Shown here one piece after another: positions 42,188-50,680 of a DNA stretch of 64,000 nt (position 1 is the first letter of the stretch; each line of letters opens with the position of its first letter). Below the pieces are notes generated by a model that saw only the letters and a program-made list of their open reading frames with translations, was not told the DNA's origin and ran no database searches. Source of the DNA: Acidobacteria bacterium Ga0077551 (lineage in GTDB: Bacteria; Pseudomonadota; Alphaproteobacteria; Caulobacterales; Hyphomonadaceae); assembly GCA_001464545.1 (NCBI GenBank), contig LNFC01000023.1, forward strand, positions 1 to 64,000, written 5' to 3'. The position numbers and the translations under genes are program-made.

Positions 42188-42706
42188 CTATTCCTTTTCG
42201 CGCGTCAGCCGCTCCGCAAAGGAAATTCCGATCGCCGAAAGGACGAACGTGAAGTGAATGACAGCCACCATCGCCACAATCTGCACGTTCTCCAGACTGA
42301 GGTCACCGCCCAGGTAAGTCTTCAGGGCGTGAACGCCTGAAATCGAGATGATGGCAAACGCGAGCTTCAGCTTGAGATTGTAGGTGTTGACGTGGTCCAG
42401 CCAGTCCGGCTTCTTCATGTCTTTCTCGTCAAAGTGCCGGGTCGTCACGAAGAGTGATACGCCCGCCAGGGACACAACCCAGACAAGCTGCGCCACCATG
42501 GTCATGTCCACCAGTTCCAGCACCTTGATGATCAGGTCGATCTTGCTGATCTCTTCAAACAGCAGCGTGTTCATCAGCTTGTAGGTTTCGAGCACGAACT
42601 TGCCCAGAATGCCAAGAATGATCGTAACCAGACCCACATAGAAGAACAGCATGGTGAAACGCATGCTGTAGAGCAGCGACCCGACCCATGAGAGTAGTTT
42701 TTCCAT
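42188..42706 (-). CDS. UPF0114 (YqhA-like) membrane protein
   Basis: 172 residues from the ATG at 42706, with AAGGTGGG upstream. Signature MRFTMLFFYVGLVTIILGIL and LELVDMTMVAQLVWVVSLAGV, then DHVNTYNLKLKLAFAIISISGVHALK and a final hydrophobic segment. There are four membrane spans, and the family is the widespread UPF0114. The function is unknown, with hints of potassium or membrane stress links in other bacteria. It lies in the low-GC pocket bounded by the direct repeats. Confidence 0.85.
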   Translation of the reverse strand: MEKLLSWVGSLLYSMRFTMLFFYVGLVTIILGILGKFVLETYKLMNTLLFEEISKIDLIIKVLELVDMTMVAQLVWVVSLAGVSLFVTTRHFDEKDMKKPDWLDHVNTYNLKLKLAFAIISISGVHALKTYLGGDLSLENVQIVAMVAVIHFTFVLSAIGISFAERLTREKE

Positions 42707-43068
42707 TCTTGCCCACCTTGAAAAAGAAGAGACGGTCACATCAGACAGCGCTGTCGCTGCAATATCCCGCGCCGCACTGCCGAACACCTCTATGGCGCAG
42801 ATGCGACGATAGGTGACGCTGTATCTGTCCAGCGCCTGTTTGGACAGACCCGAACAGAAAGCACAGCCAAATAGCTCGGTGCCGGCGTCGATGACAATCG
42901 GGCTTTCGCGACCGCGACACTTTCGCAATGTCCCGGGCGAGACGATTGCGGAAGCGCCCGGGGGTAGCCACGTCTCCCCGCGAACGGAAAAACCAATGAC
43001 CATCCAGCCGCTTCACGGCCTCCGGCTGACCGGGGCTTTCGACAAGCGAGGAAAGATAAAGGGAAAAC
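42707..43068. other. Intergenic region without recognised gene
   Basis: 362 bp between divergent UPF0114 and lipoprotein genes. Composition is intermediate. Open frames here are antisense shadows or lack start sites. The right end has GGGAAAAC before the lipoprotein start. Confidence 0.4.
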
Positions 43069-43458
43069 ATGATGCGTACTGTTCTGATGGCCGGTTTCGC
43101 TCTGGTGCTTGCGGCCTGCGGCGATGCAGCCGACCTGCAACGAGTGAAGCAGGGCGCGCTCGATCTGGGCGGGCAGGCGCTCGAGGCGGCAAGCGGCGCA
43201 GTGGATACCAAGACGGCCTGCGTTCTGGCCGGGCAATCGGAAGCATTCTGCGGCTGCGTGCAGGACAGCCTGGGGTCCGAGATCACCGGCGAGCATCTGG
43301 AAGCGCTGAAGAATGTCGTGAGCGAAAGTCTCAGCGGAGAAGGCTTGCCGGCCGCCATCGAGAAAGCCGGCAATGTTGACGCCCAGACCAGCGAGGCATT
43401 GGTGCAATGTGCAACAACGGCGGCCGTTGAAGGCGCTCTGGGCGAGGCGGGGAACTAG
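43069..43458 (+). CDS. Small lipoprotein, second copy (paralogue of 5143-5532)
   Basis: 129 residues, 120 of them identical to the product of 5143-5532. The nine changes are at signal positions (V/M, T/A), then Q/R, V/A, P/S, Q/E, E/Q, R/S and I/L, so most are conservative. The lipobox is LVLAAC and all mature Cys are kept. The ribosome-binding GGGAAAAC is similar to the first copy, and the shared 3' flank CTGACCGAGCGGCT extends about 25 bp past the stop. The two copies face opposite ways and lie about 38 kb apart, each in lower-GC surroundings, which fits duplication or transfer of one mobile unit. No partner gene is recognised. Confidence 0.85.
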   Translation: MMRTVLMAGFALVLAACGDAADLQRVKQGALDLGGQALEAASGAVDTKTACVLAGQSEAFCGCVQDSLGSEITGEHLEALKNVVSESLSGEGLPAAIEKAGNVDAQTSEALVQCATTAAVEGALGEAGN

Positions 43459-44020
43459 TTTTCACCCGCACTGACCGAGCGGCTTGAACAGGTCCATCCA
43501 ATCCGCCCGGCGCGCCAGAGCGTTGCAGCCGTTGGACCAGTGCGGCCGACACACAGCGTTCGGCGCCGGACGCCGTAACTTGGCGAGCCCTGCCGTGGCA
43601 GGCCAAAAGCCAGAGCCTTTGGGAATGGCGGGAAATCACCGATCGCGGTCACAACGTACGCATCCGGCCAGCACCGCGGCTAGAGGAGTTTAGGCCGCAT
43701 TTGCGGTCCGGTTTTGAGCGTGATCAAGGCCGCTCCTGGGCGCCTTCCAGTTCCACGGCGGAGAGCGGCCCACCTTCGGTCCGACCGAACTCCGATAGTC
43801 AGACTTTAGCCGCGGTGCCTGCAGCGCTCAGTCCACCCAGCATGATCTCACATCGATCAACTAAGCTCACGGCCGAAACCGCCATGGACGACTACGTGGT
43901 TTGCAGGGTGCGGCGACTCTAGGCACACGCGCCGCGGCAAGATATGGAAGGCATTTGGATCTCGCTTGGCGATCAAGACTGCGCCGGTTGGCGCACCCAT
44001 GGAACGAGCAAGGACAGGAC
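43459..44020. other. Stretch without recognised gene
   Basis: 562 bp after the lipoprotein gene. It holds repeat copy 2 (43574-43612) and further short patterns such as GAGAGCGGCCCACCTTCGG that vaguely resemble R1 end blocks. Open frames here lack start sites or are antisense shadows. Confidence 0.4.
43574..43612 (+). repeat. Dispersed repeat, copy 2 of a direct pair
   Basis: Contains AACTTGGCGAGCCC followed by TGCCGTGGCAGGCCAAAAG, matching copy 1 at 42102-42140 with a few changes. Together they bracket the UPF0114 and lipoprotein genes. Confidence 0.5.
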
Positions 44021-45148
44021 ATGCGGCGTTTTATTGCGGTGCTGCTTCTTTCAGCGTGTGCAGCGGTGCCCAAGCCCGTCGAATCGGTGAGCGCTGCGCC
44101 GCAATCGCCGCGCGTTGGGCCAGACGACGCCACTAGCAGCGACGCTTGGCGCGCGCCGCCGTCGACGGTTCTCATTCGGGAGGAACGAGAATTTCACAAC
44201 GGCGACATACGTCTCGCCGGCACGCTGATCCTCCCGGAGAACCAAAGTAATCTTGGCGCTGTCGTTGTTTTTCATGGCGCTGCGTCACCGTTGCGGACGT
44301 CGCCACTTTACGCGCACCTTGTCGAAACCCTGCCGTCGCTTGGCATTGCCGTCTTCCTCTTTGACCGCAGAGGATCCGGCGCCTCAGGCGGCGTGCGCGA
44401 AGGCGCTAGTTTCGATGACTTGGCAGATGATGGGCTCGCTGCGATCGAGCTGCTGCGCCAGGATCGTCGCATCGACGCCGATCGCATCGGTGTCTGGGGG
44501 TTGAGTCAAGGTGGTTGGCTAGCAGTGCTTGCCGCGACGCGCAGTCCGCATGTCAAATACGCGGTTTCGATTTCCGCCCCCATGGTCACCCCCGACGTGC
44601 AAATGATGTTCTCATCGACGAACATGCTGCGTGTCTTTGGTTATTCGCAAGCTGACATCACCCAGATGCGCGAAACCCGCGCCGCAGTTGACACCTATAT
44701 GCGCGGCCGCAGCGATCGGGAGACAGCCCAGCGCGCCGTTGACGCAGCAAGGACCAAACCTTGGTTTCGTTATCTCTACATGGGCGAAACCGTCAGCGAT
44801 CGCGCAGTTTCAGGATGGCGTCGCGAGATCGAATACGATCCGATGGTCACGCTTGAGCGGGTAAGAACGCCGTTGCTCATCCTTTATGGCGCTACCGATC
44901 CGGTCGTGCCTGTCGAAACATCCGTCGCACGGCTCACGGCCGTAACGCTTGAGCGCCAAAACATCGAGCTCGGCGTCATTGCCAATGCCGACCATCATAT
45001 GCAAATCGGCATCGAGCCGCGCATATTGCTGGATCCCGATCACGATGACGAAGCGCGTCCCGAGGCTCCGGAATATTTTGCCGTCCTGACGAACTGGTTG
45101 ACCACCCACGGCATTGCGGGACGATCCAACCAAACGACGCCCCAATAG
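44021..45148 (+). CDS. Exported alpha/beta hydrolase (lipoprotein)
   Basis: 375 residues from the ATG at 44021 (AAGGACAGGAC upstream). Signal plus lipobox LLLSAC (Cys about 13). The hydrolase core has GAVVVFHGAASPL (oxyanion region), FLFDRRGSGASGG, GVWGLSQGGWLAVL with the nucleophile Ser in GLSQGG, and ATDPVVPVETS and NADHHMQ supplying the acid Asp and the His. This is the dienelactone/S9-like serine hydrolase pattern. The DNA is less GC-biased than its neighbours, suggesting acquisition. A stand-alone gene; the substrate is unknown. Confidence 0.85.
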   Translation: MRRFIAVLLLSACAAVPKPVESVSAAPQSPRVGPDDATSSDAWRAPPSTVLIREEREFHNGDIRLAGTLILPENQSNLGAVVVFHGAASPLRTSPLYAHLVETLPSLGIAVFLFDRRGSGASGGVREGASFDDLADDGLAAIELLRQDRRIDADRIGVWGLSQGGWLAVLAATRSPHVKYAVSISAPMVTPDVQMMFSSTNMLRVFGYSQADITQMRETRAAVDTYMRGRSDRETAQRAVDAARTKPWFRYLYMGETVSDRAVSGWRREIEYDPMVTLERVRTPLLILYGATDPVVPVETSVARLTAVTLERQNIELGVIANADHHMQIGIEPRILLDPDHDDEARPEAPEYFAVLTNWLTTHGIAGRSNQTTPQ

Positions 45149-45263
45149 CCCCACCAACGTCAGCCTGACCTGCCCTAGGAATCTTGGACCAGCGATAACT
45201 TGCCGACCGACTTTTGGACAGGCACGAATGTCGCGATAGGGCCAACCCAAGCCGCTCGCGGCG

Positions 45264-46247
45264 CTACAGCCCCTCAAACAACGCCGTCGAGACGTACCGC
45301 TCCGCAAAGCTCGCGAGGATCACGACAATCGTCTTTCCCGCCATGTCCGGCCGCTTGCCGAGCTGCACCGCGGCATGCGCCGCCGCGCCGGACGAGATGC
45401 CGCCCGGAATGCCTTCGATTTTCGCGAGCTTCCGCGCCGCGGCAATCGCGTCGCTGTTCGACACTTTCAGCACTTCATCGATCAGGCTCGTATCGGCGTT
45501 GCCGGGAATAAAGCCCGCGCCGATGCCCTGGATCATGTGCGGCCCCGGCGCGCCGCCGGAGAGCACGGGGGACGCTTCCGGCTCGACAGCAAACATCCGC
45601 AGGCCCGCCTTGCGCGGCTTCAGCACGCGGCCGACGCCGGTGAACGTCCCGCCCGTGCCGATGCCGGCGATGATCGCATCGACCTTGCCGGCGGTATCGG
45701 CCCAGATTTCCTCAGCGGTCGTCTTCTCGTGGATCGCGGGGTTCGCCGGATTGTCGAACTGGCTCGGGCTGACCGAACCGGGGATCGACTCCAGCAGCTC
45801 CTTCGCCTTAGCGATCGCGCCGCCCATCCCCTTCTCTTTTGGCGTCAGCTCCAGCTCGGCGCCGAGATAGGCGAGCATCTTGCGCCGCTCGATCGACATC
45901 GATTCAGGCATGGTCAGGATCAGCCGGTAGCCGCGCTGCGCCGCGACGAACGCAAGGCCAATACCCGTGTTGCCAGACGTCGGCTCAATCAGCGTCCCGC
46001 CCGGCTTCAGCTTGCCCTCGGCCTCAAGGCCCAGGATCATCGCGAGGCCGATCCGGTCCTTGACGCTGGCCAGCGGGTTGAAGAATTCCAGCTTGAACAG
46101 AAGGTCCGCCTTGACGCCCTCGGCCTTGGCAAACTTCTCGGCCCGCACCAGCGGCGTCGCGCCAATCGTCTCCAGGATCGACCCATACACCCGCCCCCGC
46201 GGGCCATCGAGCGTCACGCCGCTCTCGAGTTTCACGGTTCCGGACAT
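45264..46247 (-). CDS. cysK: Cysteine synthase A
   Basis: 327 residues. PLP-binding Lys in NPLASVKDRIGLAMIL, then LIEPTSGNTGIGLAFVAA and TGGTFTGVGRVLKP that bind the cofactor phosphate, with GAGFIPGNAD near the end. The enzyme makes cysteine from O-acetylserine and sulphide. It lies alone between the low-GC hydrolase pocket and bioB. The start is well placed before MSGTVKLESG. Confidence 0.95.
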   Translation of the reverse strand: MSGTVKLESGVTLDGPRGRVYGSILETIGATPLVRAEKFAKAEGVKADLLFKLEFFNPLASVKDRIGLAMILGLEAEGKLKPGGTLIEPTSGNTGIGLAFVAAQRGYRLILTMPESMSIERRKMLAYLGAELELTPKEKGMGGAIAKAKELLESIPGSVSPSQFDNPANPAIHEKTTAEEIWADTAGKVDAIIAGIGTGGTFTGVGRVLKPRKAGLRMFAVEPEASPVLSGGAPGPHMIQGIGAGFIPGNADTSLIDEVLKVSNSDAIAAARKLAKIEGIPGGISSGAAAHAAVQLGKRPDMAGKTIVVILASFAERYVSTALFEGL

Positions 46248-46873
46248 GGCTGTCTCCCTTCAGAGATAAACTTGAACCCCGAATATCGGCCCGCGCAGCA
46301 CAATGCGCAACCGAAGGCGGTGTTTAGAGGAACTGATCCTCGGCTGCGTTCGTCGCCATCCCGGAATCGGCGAAGTCGAAGGATGGGCCAAGCAGGGTGC
46401 CGTCCGGACTTACGCCCACATCCCCGCACCCCAGCAAAATCAACGCGCAGTAAAATGCGTCCCCAAACTTGCCCGACACCCTCCGCACCGGAGTTATACT
46501 CCGCGCATGACCCCAGCCCCTCCGCCCCCGGAGCATCCCTGCGGCTCCAGCCAAACTAACCAGCTCATCCTGAGCGAAGCATGCCCCTGCGAAGGCAGGG
46601 GTCGAAGGATGGGCCAAACAGAGCAACTTGAACCACAAACGCCCATCCCCGCGCCCAAGTGAGAGCAAATGATAAAAAGTGAGAATCTTTGAGAAAAGAA
46701 CGCGGCTGAACGCGACAGACTGAGAGAGAATGGAGACCGAGCGAGAGCAAAAGAGAGGGTTTGCGCGCAGCCCGAACGCTCAAACACCCTGTTTCTAAAA
46801 CAAATTCCGAACGCCGCCCGCGTAAAAACCGGGGAAGCGCCCTGCCAAACCCGAAAAACCGGGACCTAAAGCC
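46248..46873. other. Intergenic region with repeat blocks and purine-rich stretch
   Basis: 626 bp without a supported gene. Two related blocks carry TCGAAGGATGGGCCAA (46378 and about 46602), each followed at similar spacing by a pattern like CATCCCCGCACCCC. The second block contains a perfect hairpin CCCCTGC/GCAGGGG (46584-46590, 46595-46601). About 46660-46800 is rich in GAGA-type purine runs. It should also hold the cysK promoter. Confidence 0.5.
46584..46601. repeat. Palindromic element in a dispersed intergenic repeat
   Basis: Perfect 7-bp arms CCCCTGC and GCAGGGG around GAAG, inside the block that also carries CTCATCCTGAGCGAAGCATG and TCGAAGGATGGGCC. A partial copy of the second motif lies at 46375-46395. 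Confidence 0.5.
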
Positions 46874-47833
46874 TCAGCACTTCGCGCAGCCACCGCCGAC
46901 CGACTCCAGCAGCCTGGCATCCTTGTCCGCGCCCGGCAGCGGCGTGGTCAGTAGGCGGTCGCCGACGAAGATGGAATTGGCGCCGGCCAGCAGGCAGAGC
47001 GCCTGGCCTTCCTGGCTCATCGACTCGCGGCCCGCAGACAACCGCACCCAGCTTTGCGGGAAGACGATGCGGCAGGTGGCAATGGCGCGGGTGAGTTCGA
47101 GCGTGTCGAGCTCTTCACTGTTTCCGAGCGGCGTACCCTTGATCGGCACGAGCTTGTTGACCGGCACGCTTTCCGGATGCGGCGTCAGCTTGGAGAGTTC
47201 GTGGATCAGCCCGACCCGGTCCGCGCGGGATTCGCCCATGCCGAGGATGCCGCCGCAGCAGAGCTTGATGCCGGCAGTACGGCAGCGGCCAAGCGTCTCC
47301 AGCCGGTCGTCATAAGTGCGTGTGCTGACGACTTCGCCATAATACTCGCGCGAGGTGTCGAGGTTGTGATTGTAATAGTCGAGCCCGGCCGCCTTCAGCG
47401 CTTCGGCCTGACCTTCTTCCAGCATGCCCAGCGTGACGCAGGTCTCGAGCCCCTCGGCCTTCACAGCGGAAATCATCTCGGCAACCTTCGGCAGGTCCCG
47501 GTCCTTCAGCGAGCGCCAGGCCGCGCCCATGCAGAACCGGTCGGCGCCATTGGCCTTGGCCCGGCGGGCCGTCTCGACGACCTCTTCGAGCGGCAGAAGT
47601 TTCTCGGCCTTCAGGCCGGTATCGAACTTGGCGGACTGGCTGCAATAGCCGCAATCCTCGGGGCAACCGCCCGTCTTGATCGACAGCAGCTGGGATTTCT
47701 GCACCGCGCCATCCGGCCAGTTGGCGGCTTTCACGGCAAGCGCGCGGGCCATCAGCTGGTCAAGCGGGAGTTCATAGACCGCCGCGATCTCTTCGCGGGT
47801 CCAGTCCTGACGGGGGGCAAGATCGAAGGCCAT
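46874..47833 (-). CDS. bioB: Biotin synthase
   Basis: 319 residues. Radical-SAM cluster [11 protein letters not shown], then CMGAAW and [17 protein letters not shown] that ligate the [2Fe-2S] and substrate. It inserts sulphur into dethiobiotin. The ATG at 47833 starts the family N-terminus. It follows leuC on the same strand after 27 bp, so it may share that transcript. Confidence 0.95.
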   Translation of the reverse strand: MAFDLAPRQDWTREEIAAVYELPLDQLMARALAVKAANWPDGAVQKSQLLSIKTGGCPEDCGYCSQSAKFDTGLKAEKLLPLEEVVETARRAKANGADRFCMGAAWRSLKDRDLPKVAEMISAVKAEGLETCVTLGMLEEGQAEALKAAGLDYYNHNLDTSREYYGEVVSTRTYDDRLETLGRCRTAGIKLCCGGILGMGESRADRVGLIHELSKLTPHPESVPVNKLVPIKGTPLGNSEELDTLELTRAIATCRIVFPQSWVRLSAGRESMSQEGQALCLLAGANSIFVGDRLLTTPLPGADKDARLLESVGGGCAKC

Positions 47834-47860
47834 GAGCGCGTTCCTTTATCTGTAGACGGA

Positions 47861-49258
47861 TTAACCGATGACGCCGGTGATAGCGGCGCGGGCAGCAAGC
47901 TGGGGGCTCATCAGGTGGGTGCGGCCACCGCGTCCCTGACGGCCTTCGAAATTGCGGTTGGAGGTCGATGCGCAGCGCTCTCCCGGCGCGAGGATGTCCG
48001 GGTTCATGCCGAGGCACATGGAACACCCGGGCTCGCGCCACTCGAAGCCGGCGGCAAGGAAGATGGCATCAAGGCCTTCCTCTTCCGCCTGCGCACGAAC
48101 AAGTCCGGAACCCGGCACGACCATCGCGCGCACACCGGGCGCGACCTTGCCGGTCTTCGCAATGGCAGCGGCGGCACGCAGGTCTTCGATGCGCGAGTTC
48201 GTGCACGAGCCGATGAAGACGCGCTGGACCGGCGTGCCGGCAATCGGCCTCCCGCCTTCGAGACCCATATAGGCAAGCGCCCGTTCGCAGGCGGCCGCCT
48301 TCACGGGATCGGTGAAATCCTCCGGACGCGGAATATTGGCCGAGAGGGCAATCCCCTGCTCCGGGCTGGTGCCCCAGGTCACGGTCGGCTCGACGTCCTC
48401 GCCCTTGATGGTCAGCACATGGTCGAACACCGCGTCATCATCGGAGCGCAGCGTCTGCCAGTAGCGTTCCGCCATTTCCCAGGCGCCGCCCTTCGGCGCG
48501 GCGGGGCGGCCTTTCACATAGGCGAACGTCTTCTCGTCGGGGGCGACAAGACCCGCGCGGGCGCCGCCTTCGATGGAGAGGTTGCAGAGCGTCATCCGGC
48601 CTTCCATCGACAGGGCACGCACCGCCTCGCCCCGGTATTCGATGACATAGCCGGTGCCGCCGGCGGTGCCGGTGATCGCGATGATGTGGAGGGCCAGGTC
48701 CTTCGCCGTGACGCCTTCGCGCAAGCGGCCGGACACCTCGACCGCCATGTTCAGCATCTTCCGCGCGCGGAGCGTTTGCGTCGCCAGCACATGCTCGACC
48801 TCGGACGTGCCGATCCCGTGCGCCAGCGCGCCAAAGGCGCCGTGCGTGGAGGTGTGGCTGTCACCGCAGACGATCGTCATGCCGGGCTGGGTGCGCCCCT
48901 GCTCCGGCCCGACGACGTGGACGATGCCATTGTTGATGTCGCCCATCGGAAAGAACTGGATGCCGTATTCGGCGACGTTGCGCGTCAGCGTCTCGAGCTG
49001 GTTGCGGGCTTCGGAATCCTTCACGCCCGCAAGGCCGAGCGACTGGTTCTCGGTCGGCGTATTGTGATCGGCAACCGCAAGGGTCAGCTCCGGGCGGCGC
49101 ACACGGCGGCCGGCAACCTTCAGGCCGTCAAACGCCTGCGGGGTCGTCACCTCGTGGATGAGGTGGAGATCAATATAGAGGAGGCTCTCGCCGGAAGCGG
49201 CGTCAGTATGGACGACATGCGCGTCCCAGATCTTGTCGTAGAGGGTCTTGCCGGGCAT
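47861..49258 (-). CDS. leuC: 3-isopropylmalate dehydratase, large subunit
   Basis: 465 residues. [16 protein letters not shown] at the start, then [17 protein letters not shown]-type, [13 protein letters not shown] and [10 protein letters not shown], which hold the three Cys for the [4Fe-4S] cluster. With LeuD it isomerises 2-isopropylmalate to 3-isopropylmalate. It lies after rplS, an order conserved in alphaproteobacteria, with a terminator between them. leuD is about 7 kb to the left. Confidence 0.95.
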   Translation of the reverse strand: MPGKTLYDKIWDAHVVHTDAASGESLLYIDLHLIHEVTTPQAFDGLKVAGRRVRRPELTLAVADHNTPTENQSLGLAGVKDSEARNQLETLTRNVAEYGIQFFPMGDINNGIVHVVGPEQGRTQPGMTIVCGDSHTSTHGAFGALAHGIGTSEVEHVLATQTLRARKMLNMAVEVSGRLREGVTAKDLALHIIAITGTAGGTGYVIEYRGEAVRALSMEGRMTLCNLSIEGGARAGLVAPDEKTFAYVKGRPAAPKGGAWEMAERYWQTLRSDDDAVFDHVLTIKGEDVEPTVTWGTSPEQGIALSANIPRPEDFTDPVKAAACERALAYMGLEGGRPIAGTPVQRVFIGSCTNSRIEDLRAAAAIAKTGKVAPGVRAMVVPGSGLVRAQAEEEGLDAIFLAAGFEWREPGCSMCLGMNPDILAPGERCASTSNRNFEGRQGRGGRTHLMSPQLAARAAITGVIG

Positions 49259-49324
49259 TTCGGTCTCGCTCTTGCGCGCCGCACAATAGCGGCGGCGCGG
49301 CAGGAAGGAAGCCTGTCAAATGCG

Positions 49325-49352
49325 AAAACGCCCCTGCCGCGAGGCAAGGGCG
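49325..49352 (-). terminator. Terminator of rplS
   Basis: Stem CGCCCCTGCC (49329-49338) / GGCAAGGGCG (49343-49352) with a 4-base loop GCGA and one mismatch; on the minus strand TTTT follows (49325-49328). It ends the trmD-rplS transcript before leuC. Confidence 0.85.
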
Positions 49353-49380
49353 CTTTGGAAGTTGGGCCTTGAGCCGAAAC

Positions 49381-49944
49381 CTATTCTTCGGCGGGCTTTT
49401 CAGCGGCGGCGGCAGCAGCAGCTTCGGCGGCTTCTGCAGCGGCGACAGCCTCGGCAGCAGCGGCAGCTTCAGCCGCTTCGGCGCGGGCCTTTGCAGCCGT
49501 GTCCTTGCGGGCGACCTTTTCGGCGTCCTTCTGGCGGCGGCGCTCGGTTTTCGAAACGGCGAGTTCCTGGGTTTCGATGCCGTGGCCGGTGGTGCGCTCG
49601 GCGATACGGGCCCCTTTGCCGCGCAGGTCGCGCAGATAGTAGAGTTTTGCGCGGCGGACGCGGCCCTTGCGGACCACTTCGATGGAGTCGATCAGCGGCG
49701 AGACCACCGGGAACACGCGCTCGACACCTTCACCGAAGGAGATCTTGCGGACCGTGAAGCTCTCGTTGAGGCCCTGACCGGCGCGGGCGATGCAGACGCC
49801 TTCGTAGCGCTGGACGCGCTCACGATCGCCTTCCTTGATCTTGACGTTCACCGCCAGCGTGTCGCCGGGCGAGAAGGTCGGAATTTTCTTGTCGCCGAGA
49901 ACGCGGGCCATTTCGGCCGTCTCAAGCTCTTTAATCAGGTTCAT
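49381..49944 (-). CDS. rplS: 50S ribosomal protein L19 with Ala/Glu-rich tail
   Basis: 187 residues from the ATG at 49944. The first about 120 residues are standard L19: [42 protein letters not shown] and [16 protein letters not shown] tail of about 65 residues ([16 protein letters not shown]) follows that typical L19 lacks. It sits in the 50S subunit near the 30S interface; the tail is probably disordered or helical. The start overlaps the trmD stop by 14 bp. It ends with the hairpin terminator before leuC. Confidence 0.95.
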   Translation of the reverse strand: MNLIKELETAEMARVLGDKKIPTFSPGDTLAVNVKIKEGDRERVQRYEGVCIARAGQGLNESFTVRKISFGEGVERVFPVVSPLIDSIEVVRKGRVRRAKLYYLRDLRGKGARIAERTTGHGIETQELAVSKTERRRQKDAEKVARKDTAAKARAEAAEAAAAAEAVAAAEAAEAAAAAAAEKPAEE

Positions 49945-50656
49945 CGCCAGTCTCCGGCGCAACAGATGTGGGGGGTCGGGAGTAAGCGGCGTATAAATCG
50001 GGGCGGCGGTCAAAAGTCAACGCCTTTGAGCGGTCCAGCCGCCACTCTTCTATACGCTTGTGGTCGCCGGAGAGGAGAATGTCCGGAATCCCCCGCCCCT
50101 CCCACTCCCGGGGCTGGGTATACTGGGGGTGTTCCAGCAGGCCGGTCTCGAAGGATTCCCCGGTCAACGAGGCCGCATTGCCCGCCACTCCGGGCAAAAG
50201 CCGCACTGCCGCCTCGACCATCGCCATCGCCGCGACATCCCCGCCGGCAAGGACAAAGTCCCCCAGCGAGACTTCCTGCATCCCCCGGGCCTCAAGCACC
50301 CGCTCGTCGAGGCCCTCGAACCGGCCGCAGAACAGGACCACGCCCGGCCCCGCCGCCCAGTCACGGGCCATTTGCTGGTTAAACCGGGGGCCGCGCGGGG
50401 AAAGGTAAACGAGGGGGCGGCCATTGGCCGGAACACTGTCGAGGGCGGCAGCGGCCACATCGGCGCGCAGCACAAGGCCCGCCCCGCCCCCGGCCGGCGT
50501 GTCATCCACCTTGCGGTGCTTGCCGAGGCCGAAGGTCCGCAAGTCCACGGTTTCGAGCGCCCAGATCCCCTCGGCGCGCGACCGGCCGAGGATCGAGGCG
50601 CCGAGCGGTCCGGGATAAGCCTCGGGCACGAGGGTGATGCAGGTGGCGGTGAACAT
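49931..50656 (-). CDS. trmD: tRNA (guanine-N1)-methyltransferase
   Basis: 241 residues. Motifs [17 protein letters not shown] and [15 protein letters not shown] and the trefoil-knot region [19 protein letters not shown] are diagnostic of TrmD, which methylates G37 in tRNAs with a neighbouring G36. The C-terminal end runs 14 bp into the rplS start. The gene order trmD-rplS is conserved; rimM, normally adjacent, is 4 kb away here. Confidence 0.95.
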   Translation of the reverse strand: MFTATCITLVPEAYPGPLGASILGRSRAEGIWALETVDLRTFGLGKHRKVDDTPAGGGAGLVLRADVAAAALDSVPANGRPLVYLSPRGPRFNQQMARDWAAGPGVVLFCGRFEGLDERVLEARGMQEVSLGDFVLAGGDVAAMAMVEAAVRLLPGVAGNAASLTGESFETGLLEHPQYTQPREWEGRGIPDILLSGDHKRIEEWRLDRSKALTFDRRPDLYAAYSRPPTSVAPETGDEPD

Positions 50657-50680
50657 GGGCGGGGTGTAGCGCGCGGGCGC

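Noticed and set aside
46303-46662. A 119-codon plus-strand frame upstream of bioB
   Set aside because: It is made largely of the intergenic repeat blocks and a hairpin; no start signal or family match.
47054-49372. A 772-codon plus-strand frame over bioB and leuC
   Set aside because: Antisense shadow of two enzymes with all diagnostic motifs intact.
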